The position numbers and the translations under genes were made by a program. The notes below the pieces were generated by a model. That model saw nothing but the letters and a program-made list of their open reading frames with translations. It had not been told where the DNA came from and searched no databases. Of a DNA stretch of 64,000 nucleotides, positions 1-8,754 are shown one piece after another. How positions within the stretch are numbered: position 1 is the stretch's first letter; every line of letters starts with the position of its first letter. This DNA is from Treponema denticola ATCC 35405 (lineage in GTDB: Bacteria > Spirochaetota > Spirochaetia > Treponematales > Treponemataceae): contig NC_002967.9 of NCBI RefSeq assembly GCF_000008185.1, positions 124,001 through 188,000 of the forward strand, written 5' to 3'.

Positions 1-804
1 ACCTAAGAGCATCGCCTTTGATATTCCCCAAGCAACAGCCTCCCCATGAGAAATCTTTGAAAAATTTAAACCGGATTCTAACGCATGGCCAAAGGTATGC
101 CCCAAGTTTAAAAAAGCTCTTTCATTTTTTTCGTCAAAGTCGCGGCTTACAACCAGTGCTTTTGCCTCAACAGCTATTTTAACAAGGTCCAAGCAAAGGT
201 CTTCATCTCTTGCAAAAATTTTTTCTCTTTGTGTTCTAAAAACTTGGTAAATATCTTTTGAGTATAAAAGGCCCATCTTAAATATCTCGAACATTCCTGA
301 AAGATACTCCGGCTCGCTTAAACTTTTTAAGACCTTTGGGCTTATGTAAATTTCATCAGCCTTAAAAAAAGTTCCTACCATGTTTTTATAACCGTCAAAA
401 TTTATTGCAGTTTTTCCGCCGATGGCTGCATCCGCCATGGCTAAAAGACTGGTAGGAACAAGTTTGCATTTTGCCCCCCTCATATAAACCGAGGCAGCAA
501 AGGCCGCCAAATCACAGACAAGACCTCCACCAATCCCGATAAAAACAGAATTCCGGCTTAAGCCCGCATCAAGGGCGGCTTTTAAAATAGATACAAGGGA
601 AGTAAAATTTTTATTTTCTTCTCCGGCTTCAATGACAACCAAGGGAAGGTCCGAACGAAAATTTCTTGCACCCTTTGCAATGGGAGCAGTATTGGAATCG
701 GTGATGTACATCCCGCCGGCTGTACCTACAGGCGGTACAAAAGGCTCATCGCAGTAAAATACTTCGGTTGTCCCTTGAACCGTTGTAAAACTAAAACTAT
801 CCAT
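1..804 (-). CDS. aroB: 3-dehydroquinate synthase, C-terminus outside the window
   Basis: Converts DAHP to 3-dehydroquinate, the second step of the shikimate pathway, in the cytoplasm using NAD and a divalent metal. The visible 268 residues carry the NAD-binding GIGGGLVCDLAAFAAS stretch, the GGKTAIN...KNMVGTF block and the metal-site NLGHTFGHALE motif, all typical of AroB. The reading frame runs off the left edge, so about a quarter of the protein is missing from view. It starts 17 bp after the mtnN stop and is probably cotranscribed with it. Identification is secure from the motifs. Confidence 0.93.
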   Translation of the reverse strand, partial: MDSFSFTTVQGTTEVFYCDEPFVPPVGTAGGMYITDSNTAPIAKGARNFRSDLPLVVIEAGEENKNFTSLVSILKAALDAGLSRNSVFIGIGGGLVCDLAAFAASVYMRGAKCKLVPTSLLAMADAAIGGKTAINFDGYKNMVGTFFKADEIYISPKVLKSLSEPEYLSGMFEIFKMGLLYSKDIYQVFRTQREKIFARDEDLCLDLVKIAVEAKALVVSRDFDEKNERAFLNLGHTFGHALESGLNFSKISHGEAVAWGISKAMLLG

Positions 805-821
805 AAATCATCAACGTTTTA

Positions 822-1544
822 TTAAAGCATTTTCAGCATTTGCAGCACCAAAAGAGAGGAATCCTTTGCTGCCTGTGCCGAAAAAACCTCATAAGAAATT
901 TTAGCAGCTTTATCCTTTCCGGCCGTATCGGAAATACTCCTCAAAATTAAAAAGTGAATTTTATTTATGCAGCAAACTTGAGCAGCAGCGGCCCCTTCCA
1001 TTTCAACACAGGCAGGATTAAATTCTTTGATAATCCTTTCTCTAAGTTTTTTATCTGAAACAAAGGTATCCCCTGAAGCAATTCGGCCTTCAATAAGCTT
1101 TAAATTTTTTATATGCTCATCATCACTTTCTTTTTGCATAGCCTTAAAAGCTTTAAGTGCCAGGGTTTTAAGCTTTTTGTCGGCAGGCCAAAAAGGAGAC
1201 TTTGTCATAGGTACCTGCCCAATGGGATGTCCAAAGGCTGTTGCATCTACATCATGCTGAACTGCATCGGTTGAAACAACCATATCGAAAACATTTATAC
1301 CTTCCAAAAGCCCTCCGGCAGCCCCGGTGTTTATTACGGCATCAACCTTAAATTCCGAAATAAGAATTTGACAGCACAGAGCCGCATTGACCTTACCTAT
1401 TCCGCTGCACACAAGAACAACATCCTTTCCCATTATCGTTCCCGTAAAAAAACTAAGACCGGCAATTTTTCGAATTTCCCCAACTAAATGCTTTTTTAAA
1501 AGTTTAACTTCCTGCTCTTCAGCACCAAAAATTCCTATCTTCAT
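822..1544 (-). CDS. mtnN: 5'-methylthioadenosine/S-adenosylhomocysteine nucleosidase
   Basis: Hydrolyses MTA and SAH to adenine plus the thioribose product, clearing inhibitory by-products of SAM-dependent reactions and feeding methionine salvage and the AI-2 precursor pathway. The 240 residues match the family length. The N-terminal KIGIFGAEEQEV segment, the VINTGAAGGL loop and the C-terminal VEMEGAAAAQVC and RSISDTA motifs, with the catalytic Asp in SDTA, are the usual Pfs/MtnN signatures. An AGAGG ribosome site lies 6 bases before the ATG. It leads a short minus-strand operon with aroB; I see no metabolic link between the two. Confidence 0.93.
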   Translation of the reverse strand: MKIGIFGAEEQEVKLLKKHLVGEIRKIAGLSFFTGTIMGKDVVLVCSGIGKVNAALCCQILISEFKVDAVINTGAAGGLLEGINVFDMVVSTDAVQHDVDATAFGHPIGQVPMTKSPFWPADKKLKTLALKAFKAMQKESDDEHIKNLKLIEGRIASGDTFVSDKKLRERIIKEFNPACVEMEGAAAAQVCCINKIHFLILRSISDTAGKDKAAKISYEVFSAQAAKDSSLLVLQMLKML

Positions 1545-1631
1545 TATTAACCTCTTCTTAAATTCAAAATAAACGTCATATCAGGATTATAGCATAAAAA
1601 TACTTGGGTATTCTACACCTTTCTTAAAAGG

Positions 1632-2636
1632 TTATTTTGTTAAAACCCAGTCCGCTGCATTATGATTTATTGTTACCTGCGAAATCCGTTTAATCATTTT
1701 TGTAGGAGTTATATTTGCTTGTACTGCATTTAAGATATCTCCATCAGGCTGCCATAAACCGGCTTCGACTGCCTCTACGGCAGCTCGTTCAATTTCAGGT
1801 CTTCCCCATTCTTCATCCTTGGGATGTCTAAACAATACGGCATCCTGTAAACCATCATTTTGACTTGTTCTAATAAGAACGGCATTCGTTCTTTTCGGCT
1901 GAAACTTTTGCAGCTTAGCCCAAAAACAAAAAGCCTTTTCTCCCGGCTCAAGAGCATTACAAGCATCGGCGGAAACTAAAATACCGTCTTCAGGCATTGA
2001 ACCATCCAGCGGTAAATACCAATAGAATACAATTATATTTCCAGCTTCTACCTCAAAGGCGGGAAATACATAGTCAGGTTCTTTTGAGCTTCCCGCATTT
2101 ACAAGACTTACCCCAAATAAGTTTCCGCTTTTTTTTACGCTGAATCTTATAAAGCCCTCTTTAGATGCGGAGCCTAGCTTTAAAGAAGAAAAAGACAGCC
2201 CTGCAGGCCTAGTGTTTGCTCCCTTAAAGGGAAGCTCAAAATCAAGAAATTGATTTTGAGCTTCAACCTTTCCGCATATTTTAAAATCTTCGCCTATCTC
2301 AAAGCTTGCACCAGGCTTAATCTTAAAAACGGAAAGGTCTCCGTTCTTAGCCTTATAAGCCTTATCCTGCAAAAAATCGGCTGCTTCGATCTCTTCAACA
2401 GTACACAAAATTTCTTCGGGTAAATTTCCTTTTAAGGCATAAGCTTGGAGACCGGTGACTCGCCCTTCAAAAATAAGAGTTATCTCATTATTTGTGGACT
2501 GCTCAAATTCTTTGAGAATAATGCGCTCATCATCACCAAGAAAAATTGAAACAAAACCCGGCTGTTCAATCATTCCGCTGCAAGAAGCACATAAACTCAA
2601 AACCAACAAAACAGATAAAAAAAATCTTTTTTTCAT
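1632..2636 (-). CDS. Predicted lipoprotein of unknown function
   Basis: A 334-residue secreted protein I do not recognise. It begins with a basic n-region and hydrophobic segment ending in LSLCASC, a spirochaete-type lipobox with Cys19 as the likely lipidated residue. The rest is rich in beta-strand-like stretches and has no recognisable catalytic motif or cysteine pair pattern. A strong AGGAGG lies upstream of the ATG, which fixes the start. The gene is followed by mtnN about 90 bp downstream on the same strand. It may be an outer-membrane or periplasmic surface lipoprotein; that is inferred only from the signal. Confidence 0.75.
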   Translation of the reverse strand: MKKRFFLSVLLVLSLCASCSGMIEQPGFVSIFLGDDERIILKEFEQSTNNEITLIFEGRVTGLQAYALKGNLPEEILCTVEEIEAADFLQDKAYKAKNGDLSVFKIKPGASFEIGEDFKICGKVEAQNQFLDFELPFKGANTRPAGLSFSSLKLGSASKEGFIRFSVKKSGNLFGVSLVNAGSSKEPDYVFPAFEVEAGNIIVFYWYLPLDGSMPEDGILVSADACNALEPGEKAFCFWAKLQKFQPKRTNAVLIRTSQNDGLQDAVLFRHPKDEEWGRPEIERAAVEAVEAGLWQPDGDILNAVQANITPTKMIKRISQVTINHNAADWVLTK

Positions 2637-2730
2637 AAAAGACCTCCTACCTATCTTGTATGTTTTTTTTAGCCTTTATAGTAAAATTTTAAAATATTTC
2701 TTAAAATCCAATAAGTTTTTTAGAGATACC

Positions 2731-4356
2731 CTAAATTCTTGTAATTACAGACTCAAAGGGACGTAAAATCTTCTGTTGAGGGTTAAAGTTTCTATAATTA
2801 AATAGAATCGGAAGACCTCTGACCTCTTCCCTTATCTTCTGAGCCTTGCCTGACATATTGGAAACAATAAAAAAAGTTTTATCGCCTTTTTTGCGATAAT
2901 ATGCAAAAATATCCTTTCCCAAATCCGCAAATTCTATATCGCCGAGCTGTAAGACTTCTTCCTCGTTTCTTAAGGCTATCAGTTTCTTATAATAATTAAA
3001 GCAGGAATCGGATTCCGATAGATTCTTCTTTACATTTATTTCTTTATATTTTTCGTTAAGCCGCAGCCAAGGCTTTACGGTACAAAAGCCCCCGTTTTCG
3101 GAATCATCCCACGGTATGGGAGTTCTTGCATGGTCCCGGGCATAGTTCATTGTCATTTTAAAGGCCCGTTTTTTACCGAATTTAAGACGGCGGAGAGTGT
3201 CATAAATATTCTTTGTGGCTATATCGTCGATTTCATCCATGCTTTTAAAATCGGTATTAGTAAGCCCAATTTCCTGCCCTTGATAAATAAAGGGGGTTCC
3301 TTTTTGGGTCAAAAGCACGGTTGCAAGCATTTTGACGCTTTCTTTGTAGTATTTTCCCTCATCCCCAAACCGCGAAACAGAACGTGCCTGATCGTGATTT
3401 TCAAAGAAAAGAGGAGTCCATGGCATTTTAGTCTGCCATTTTTTTAAGATTTTAATCATTCGGAAAGGCTTATATTTCCGTTTTAAAACCGGAATTTGAA
3501 ACCAGCAGTCTACCCCGGTGTGATGTTCAAAAGGAAAAACAAGAGTCAATTCGTCCTGAATAAAATCTTTAGCTTCTTCTAAAGAAACGTCCATAGTTTC
3601 GCCTACTGTAAAGGCATTGTAGGGTTTTAGGACATCTCTATTTAATTCTTTTAGAATATCATGGCATCCCTTTTGAGAAAGATAAAACTCTTTGCCTGTT
3701 TTAATCCTTCTTTTTTTTGCATCCTCGTAAGAGGTTTTATAAATACAGTTTATAACATCGCAGCGGAAGCCCGCAACACCCATATCCAGCCAAAACTTCA
3801 ATATCTTTTTTACTTCTTCAGTAACCGCGGGATTGTTATAGTTTAGATCCGGCTGATTTTCGGTAAAAAGGTGAAGATAATAGAGGCCGTTTTCTTCACA
3901 ATACTTCCATGCAGAACCTAAAAAAAGGCTGTCCCAATTATTGGGAGGCAGCTTTTTACCCTTTACAAGCCTAGGCTCTTTCCAAACATAATAATTATGG
4001 TAGGGAGATTCGGGATTTTTAGATTCGATAAACCACCTATGCTGATCGCTTGTATGGTTTATAACCAAGTCCATCACAATTTTTATATCCAGTTTATCCG
4101 CTTCTTTTAATAGAGACTTAAAGTCATCCATTGTGCCGAATTTGGGGTTGATATCGCAATAATCGGAAACATCATAGCCGTTATCATAATCGGAGGATGC
4201 GGTTACGGGAGAAAGCCAAATTGCCCCTATACCCAGTTCCTTTAAATAAGGCAATTTTGAGATAATACCCTGAATGTCCCCCATCCCGTCATTGTTTGCA
4301 TCACAAAAACTTCTGGGATATATCTGATAAAAAACCCTTTTATTCCACCATTCCAT
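2731..4356 (-). CDS. GH13 alpha-glucosidase (oligo-1,6-glucosidase or trehalose-6-phosphate hydrolase type)
   Basis: Cytoplasmic glycoside hydrolase expected to release glucose from short alpha-glucosides. The opening WWNKRVFYQIYPRSF and the GDIQGIISKLPYLKELGI region are typical of the oligo-1,6-glucosidase branch. Conserved regions are present in order: DLVINHTS (about 96-103), GFRCDVIN with nucleophile Asp200, TVGET with acid/base Glu253, and ENHDQARSVSRF with Asp322 as transition-state stabiliser. The length of 541 residues is normal and there is no signal peptide. An AGGAG precedes the ATG. No sugar transporter or regulator is adjacent, so the substrate (isomaltose, sucrose or trehalose-6-phosphate) cannot be settled here. 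Confidence 0.9.
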   Translation of the reverse strand: MEWWNKRVFYQIYPRSFCDANNDGMGDIQGIISKLPYLKELGIGAIWLSPVTASSDYDNGYDVSDYCDINPKFGTMDDFKSLLKEADKLDIKIVMDLVINHTSDQHRWFIESKNPESPYHNYYVWKEPRLVKGKKLPPNNWDSLFLGSAWKYCEENGLYYLHLFTENQPDLNYNNPAVTEEVKKILKFWLDMGVAGFRCDVINCIYKTSYEDAKKRRIKTGKEFYLSQKGCHDILKELNRDVLKPYNAFTVGETMDVSLEEAKDFIQDELTLVFPFEHHTGVDCWFQIPVLKRKYKPFRMIKILKKWQTKMPWTPLFFENHDQARSVSRFGDEGKYYKESVKMLATVLLTQKGTPFIYQGQEIGLTNTDFKSMDEIDDIATKNIYDTLRRLKFGKKRAFKMTMNYARDHARTPIPWDDSENGGFCTVKPWLRLNEKYKEINVKKNLSESDSCFNYYKKLIALRNEEEVLQLGDIEFADLGKDIFAYYRKKGDKTFFIVSNMSGKAQKIREEVRGLPILFNYRNFNPQQKILRPFESVITRI

Positions 4357-4466
4357 ACATCTTCTCCTAAATGAATTTTATCTAACCTATATTTTAATTG
4401 TTTTTTATTATTTGTCTATATTTAAGGGATATATATTTCAAAAAGATATAGAGAATATGCGGGCTC

Positions 4467-4495
4467 TTGACAGTACGTATAGTGTAGTATAGTAT
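4467..4495 (+). promoter_or_regulatory. Sigma-70-type promoter of the small lipoprotein gene
   Basis: TTGACA at 4467-4472 and TAGTAT at 4490-4495, separated by 17 bp, lie about 45 bp upstream of the ATG at 4539. The -35 is a perfect match and the -10 matches four of six bases. Two further TAGTA repeats overlap the -10, so the exact start is uncertain. Confidence 0.55.
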
Positions 4496-4538
4496 GGTTG
4501 TATAAACACTTGCAAAAAGTTTTTATAAGGAGTTATTT

Positions 4539-4847
4539 ATGAAAAATAAAAAAATTTTTACAGTATTGTTTTTGTTGGCAGTGTCCGCTTTGTTGTTTAC
4601 TTCTTGTACTTTCAAAATGAATACTGCACAAAAAGCACATTATGAAAAGTTTATAAACGCGCTTGAGAATGAATTAAAAACTAGACATATACCTGCAGGA
4701 GCTGTTATAGACATGCTTGCAGAAATTAATACTGAAGCCCTTGCATTAGATTATCAAATTGTGGATAAAAAACCCGGCACATCTATTGCACAAGGTACTA
4801 AAGCAGCTGCATTAAGAAAACGCTTTATACCCAAAAAGATAAAGTAA
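4539..4847 (+). CDS. Small predicted lipoprotein, 102 aa
   Basis: A short lipoprotein of unknown role. The N-terminus is basic, then hydrophobic, and ends in LLFTSC, a clear lipobox with the lipidated Cys near residue 23. The mature part of about 80 residues is lysine rich, helical in character and has no motif I recognise. It stands alone: a consensus-like promoter lies upstream, an AAGGAG ribosome site precedes the ATG, and an intrinsic terminator follows at 4890-4924, so it is a monocistronic unit between two minus-strand genes. Confidence 0.75.
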   Translation: MKNKKIFTVLFLLAVSALLFTSCTFKMNTAQKAHYEKFINALENELKTRHIPAGAVIDMLAEINTEALALDYQIVDKKPGTSIAQGTKAAALRKRFIPKKIK

Positions 4848-4889
4848 ACTTAACTGCAAGACCTGTTTTTATCAGGCAAAGTTTTATCC

Positions 4890-4924
4890 CCATCGGAAGA
4901 TTCCGTCCTCCGATGGTTTTTTTT
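4890..4924 (+). terminator. Intrinsic terminator after the small lipoprotein gene
   Basis: Perfect 8-bp stem CCATCGGA (4890-4897) with TCCGATGG (4909-4916), an 11-base loop and then eight T residues. It overlaps the 3' end of pheS, which converges from the other side. Confidence 0.85.
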
Positions 4925-6470
4925 ACTTTCTGAGCCTGACTCCCTCAATATCCGAGCTGAAAAGCTCTCGCAAATCGTTTAAGCCAAGAGCCATGAGGGC
5001 CATTCGGTCAATGCCTATTCCCCAGGCCAATACGGGGACATCAACACCCATTGTTCTGGATACTTCGGGGCGAAGGATGCCTGAGCCGCCAAGCTCGAAC
5101 CAGCCTAAAACAGGGTGTTTTATATGCACTTCAATCGAAGGTTCGGTAAAGGGGAAGTAGCCGCCGACATATTTAACCTCGGTAGCGCCTGCTATTTCGA
5201 CGGCAAACATTTTGAGGATACCTAACAAGGTTTTTAAATTAACCTCATTGCCTAAAACTATTCCTTCGGTTTGATAAAAGTCCGACAGATGGGTAGCATC
5301 CACCTTATCGTACCGGAAACATCGGGCTATGCCGAAATACTTGCCGGGTATTTTTGCCTTTGCAAGCTGATGAGCGGAAAGAACCGTGCCTTGACTTCTA
5401 AGCAAAAGGCGTTTTGTAAAATTCCTGTCAAAAGAATAATTCCAGCCTCGGCTTCCTGTTTTTCCCCCTGTCTCGTGGACTTCGGCAACGCGGGATAAAA
5501 AGGGTTCCTCAATGCTCTTTGCATGAGTCGGATTTTTTATGTAGTAAACGTCATGAATATCGCGGGCTGCATGGAATTGGGGCATAAAAAGGGCATCCGA
5601 GTTCCAAAAATCCGTTTCTACGAGAGGTCCGTCAAATTCTTCAAAGCCCAAACCTACGAGTTTGTCCTTTACGCTCTCCAAAAAGTCGCAATAGGGATTG
5701 GTTCTTCCCGAAATTATACGGGCAGGAGGAAGATTTATATTGTAGCTTCTGAATGTTTGATTTTTCCAGCTTCCGGTTTTTAAGCTCTCGGCTGTAAGCT
5801 GTCCTGTTTCATCGCCTGTAATGCCCTCTGCTTCAAGCTCTTTTTGAAGAGAAGGGACATCGTCAGTAAACCCGTAAACAACCGAATCCCGCTCTACAAT
5901 CTTATAGGGACTGTCGGCAGCTCCGCGTTTTTTTGAAATTGAGTTGATAATCTCGCGTTCTTCATCATCAAGATCTTCTTCAGCTATGATATGACCTTCA
6001 GTTTTAAGGCCTTTTTTCAACAATTCGACGGTTATCTTAAAGCGTTTTGATTGCGGTTCTTGCACAAAGGAAGCCCTTTTTTCTTCATTCATCTTGACGG
6101 CACCTTCTTTTGAAAGAACACCAAAGGCCGAACCTACATCCTTATTTTCCAAATTAAGGGCTTCAGCAATTTCAGGAAGCTTCAGTTCGCCTTTTTCTTT
6201 TAAAAGCTGTAAAATTCTTTGTTCCGGAGTACCGCGTTCGGCAAAATCTGTCCCGATATTTGTAAGTTCAAAAAATATGTGTTTTTTGCGGTCGGTTTCT
6301 TTTATTAAGCCCTTCATCTTAAGCCACGAAAAAACCTGATTTGCATGGCCTTCTTTATACGAAAGTTTAAGCTCAAGTTTTTTGTTATCAAGATACTCGC
6401 CTATTTTAAAATTTTTTAAAACCTTAATCTCAAGAGGATGAAGATTTTTTATAATGCTTTTGATATCCAT
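4923..6470 (-). CDS. pheS: Phenylalanyl-tRNA synthetase alpha subunit, archaeal/eukaryotic type
   Basis: Catalytic chain of the PheRS tetramer that charges tRNA-Phe. Residues 1 to about 150 form winged-helix-like domains, as in archaeal and eukaryotic alpha chains, followed by the class II core: motif 2 around GKYFGIARCFRYD and motif 3 around GIGIDRMALMALG. At 515 residues it is much longer than the usual bacterial PheS of about 330-350. I chose the ATG at 6470 because GGAG sits 5 bases before it; a longer frame would add six residues but has that site inside it. PheT is not next to it here. Spirochaetes are known to carry this archaeal-type enzyme, presumably by ancient transfer. Confidence 0.93.
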   Translation of the reverse strand: MDIKSIIKNLHPLEIKVLKNFKIGEYLDNKKLELKLSYKEGHANQVFSWLKMKGLIKETDRKKHIFFELTNIGTDFAERGTPEQRILQLLKEKGELKLPEIAEALNLENKDVGSAFGVLSKEGAVKMNEEKRASFVQEPQSKRFKITVELLKKGLKTEGHIIAEEDLDDEEREIINSISKKRGAADSPYKIVERDSVVYGFTDDVPSLQKELEAEGITGDETGQLTAESLKTGSWKNQTFRSYNINLPPARIISGRTNPYCDFLESVKDKLVGLGFEEFDGPLVETDFWNSDALFMPQFHAARDIHDVYYIKNPTHAKSIEEPFLSRVAEVHETGGKTGSRGWNYSFDRNFTKRLLLRSQGTVLSAHQLAKAKIPGKYFGIARCFRYDKVDATHLSDFYQTEGIVLGNEVNLKTLLGILKMFAVEIAGATEVKYVGGYFPFTEPSIEVHIKHPVLGWFELGGSGILRPEVSRTMGVDVPVLAWGIGIDRMALMALGLNDLRELFSSDIEGVRLRK

Positions 6471-6503
6471 ATTTACTCCGAAATTCATCTAAAAAGATAA
6501 GGG

Positions 6504-6532
6504 ATTATAGCACATTTTCAATTCTTTGTACA
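6504..6532 (-). promoter_or_regulatory. Promoter of pheS
   Basis: On the minus strand TGTACA (6527-6532), a 17-bp spacer and a perfect TATAAT (6504-6509) preceded by TGC, an extended -10. It lies 34 bp upstream of the chosen pheS start. The rest of the gap up to 6720 shows no other clear feature. Confidence 0.5.
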
Positions 6533-6720
6533 CAATTCGGATTATATAATTTTTTAGCACTTTACAAAAAATCTTACTTATTGTATAATATTGTGTCGGT
6601 TGTGTGCTAAATAATTTGGTTTAAAAAGCCGATAAAAAAAAGACAATACCTTTAATTTTTGGAATTTTAATCTGTACTTTTTATTATTTAATTATGGTAT
6701 AGTCAGAAGAGGAGTTTAAA

Positions 6721-7752
6721 GTGTCAAGAACACGAACATATAAACGGGCAGAAAACAACTTGGTACGCTATTTTAATGAGCTTTTTAAGGCTTTTTGTAC
6801 AAGCGTATCCAAGGGTGTAATGAAATTCATCAACGGCGGACGCAAAAAGCTTACCGTAATGGTTGTTCCGCATTCTCAAAAGAGGATCGTAAATTTTCAG
6901 GCAAGTATTTTTTCGATTGTTTTTGTTTCGGTTTTGCTTGTAGGTATTTTAGCTTCATTTTTTTGGTTTGCAGCCGAATCTGTAGCTTCTGCCAGAAAAC
7001 TGGCCAACCTAAAGGAAGAAACACGTAAAACTCAAGCCAGCCTTAATGTTTTAAAAAATGAAACCAATGACCTTTTAAAAAATGCAAAGAATTTTCAATC
7101 CACTCTTTCTTCTACATTAACATCTTTGGGTTTACAGTCCATTATGGAAACAGGTACAGAAAACGATGATTCAAGCGACCTTTCACTCCTGTTTAATGTC
7201 CAAGAACAGGCCCAAGGAACGGCAAGAGAAGTAAGCGAGCTTAAAAAACTTTCAGCCTATTTACAGGACACCATTCAACCCGTACAGGAAATGGCAAAGC
7301 TGATGGACACTCAAACAGCCCTCTTTTCGGATATTCCGAGTCTTTGGCCCATTAAGGGCGGCATCGGGCATATCACGATGGCCTTTGGTCAAAACCGCCA
7401 TCCTTTTACCGGCCAATGGTATATTCATACCGGTATAGACCTTGCAACAGGCCGTTCAGGCGATCCGATTATGGCTACGGCTGACGGACAGGTTATTACG
7501 GTAGAAACGGATCCGGGCTGGGGTAACTATATTATTATTAAGCATAAGCATGGTTTCTTTACAAGATACGCTCACCTAAGCTCATTTAGGGTTACACGAG
7601 GACAGCATGTGCAAAAGGGTCAGGTCATAGGCTATATAGGCAACACAGGTATATCTACAGGCCCCCACTTACACTATGAGGTTCACATAGGTTCCGATGT
7701 TGTAGATCCTATGAAATATCTTAACATAAAAAATACCGGAAGAAAAAAATAG
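6721..7752 (+). CDS. Membrane-anchored M23 peptidoglycan endopeptidase
   Basis: Zinc peptidase of the lysostaphin/LytM class expected to cut peptide cross-bridges in the periplasm. After a cytoplasmic basic stretch of about 60 residues there is one membrane helix (about 60-85), a coiled coil (about 90-135) and a C-terminal M23 domain with His236 and Asp240 in HTGID, His285 in RYAHLS and His316/His318 in PHLHYE, so the catalytic set is complete. The GTG start at 6721 follows a GAGGAG ribosome site. The bactofilin gene begins 2 bp after its stop. M23 peptidase-bactofilin pairs are known cell-shape modules in other bacteria, with the bactofilin scaffold positioning the hydrolase. Confidence 0.9.
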   Translation: MSRTRTYKRAENNLVRYFNELFKAFCTSVSKGVMKFINGGRKKLTVMVVPHSQKRIVNFQASIFSIVFVSVLLVGILASFFWFAAESVASARKLANLKEETRKTQASLNVLKNETNDLLKNAKNFQSTLSSTLTSLGLQSIMETGTENDDSSDLSLLFNVQEQAQGTAREVSELKKLSAYLQDTIQPVQEMAKLMDTQTALFSDIPSLWPIKGGIGHITMAFGQNRHPFTGQWYIHTGIDLATGRSGDPIMATADGQVITVETDPGWGNYIIIKHKHGFFTRYAHLSSFRVTRGQHVQKGQVIGYIGNTGISTGPHLHYEVHIGSDVVDPMKYLNIKNTGRKK

Positions 7753-7754
7753 TC

Positions 7755-8174
7755 ATGGCTGATTTTATTGACGATATTTCCATAAACACAATCATAGGCC
7801 CGGGAACCTTTGTAAACGGAAGCTTAAGCGTACCCGGATTTTTACGTGTAGACGGAGATATAAACGGAGACATAAAAACCCCCGGAAGAGTTATAATTGC
7901 AGAGAATGCAAGAGTCCGAGGAAACGTACATGCCAAGTCGATAACCATAGGCGGAATGGTTCAAGGCGATGTTATAGCTCCGGAAAGTGTGATCGTCCTG
8001 TCAACAGGCCTTATTTTAGGCTCGGTTTTGACAAAAAAAATACGTTTAGATGATGATGTATTTTTACACGGCTACTGCTTTGCCATAGATAATCAGGCCG
8101 AATTTGAAAAGGCGGAAAAAGAATACAAAAACAGACAGGGCCTTGCGGCTTCTGCTCTTGTACATTCCAGGTGA
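7755..8174 (+). CDS. Bactofilin family cytoskeletal protein
   Basis: Small beta-helical protein that self-assembles into filaments at the inner membrane. The 139 residues show the typical run of short glycine-rich strands (GPGTFVNGSLSVPGFLRVDG, then DINGDIKTPGRVIIAENARV), roughly residues 15-110, flanked by short disordered tails. It follows the M23 peptidase by 2 bp and precedes yaaR by 9 bp. In spirochaetes, bactofilins affect helical shape and motility; with the adjacent endopeptidase the most likely role is recruiting wall hydrolysis to specific sites. The family call is firm; the partnership is inferred from gene order. Confidence 0.92.
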   Translation: MADFIDDISINTIIGPGTFVNGSLSVPGFLRVDGDINGDIKTPGRVIIAENARVRGNVHAKSITIGGMVQGDVIAPESVIVLSTGLILGSVLTKKIRLDDDVFLHGYCFAIDNQAEFEKAEKEYKNRQGLAASALVHSR

Positions 8175-8183
8175 GGTTAAATT

Positions 8184-8744
8184 ATGGGAAACTCCGTGGA
8201 TACAAGCAACTATGTTTCCGCTCTTAATACCGCCGCGCCTCTAATAGCCAAAGATTCGCACATTCAAAAAAATCAAACACGAAAAACGGAAAATACCAAA
8301 GTAAAAAAGCAAAAAACTTTTTTAGATACAATTTTGGATAGCAATATTCAGGAGTCTGAGGAATCCTATTACGAAAAAAAACTGGAAGGTCTTAATCCTG
8401 AAGAAAGAAAAAAAGCTGTAGACGATATTTTGGCCGTCTTACAGGATGAGGTTTATTCCAGCGGGGCTAATCTGGCCGAGAACGTAAATGAGGAAACAAT
8501 AAACAAATATAAAAAAGCAGTCAAAAGCTTTGTAAACTTTGCACTTCAACATTCACTTAATGTAAAAGCGGTGACTTCAGGCGGTTTAAATCCGCTAAAA
8601 CAGCGTAATTATGTAATAGTAAAAGTCATTGATGAAAAAATAGACAAACTAACACAGGAACTTTTATTTAATCAACTTGAAAAACTGCAAATCTTAGCTA
8701 AACTGGATGAAATAAAAGGTCTTTTAGTCAACTTGACTACATAG
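8184..8744 (+). CDS. YaaR family (DUF327) protein
   Basis: A 186-residue cytoplasmic protein. After a disordered, lysine-rich N-terminus of about 50 residues, the C-terminal two thirds matches the YaaR/DUF327 pattern: a helical region with YKKAVKSFVNFAL, a central NYVIVKVIDEKIDKL and a helical end. A GAGG precedes the ATG. It lies between bactofilin and RicT; in Bacillus and relatives yaaR and yaaT (ricT) are also close together, which supports the assignment. The molecular function of the family is not established. Confidence 0.82.
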   Translation: MGNSVDTSNYVSALNTAAPLIAKDSHIQKNQTRKTENTKVKKQKTFLDTILDSNIQESEESYYEKKLEGLNPEERKKAVDDILAVLQDEVYSSGANLAENVNEETINKYKKAVKSFVNFALQHSLNVKAVTSGGLNPLKQRNYVIVKVIDEKIDKLTQELLFNQLEKLQILAKLDEIKGLLVNLTT

Positions 8745-8754
8745 CGGGGCAATA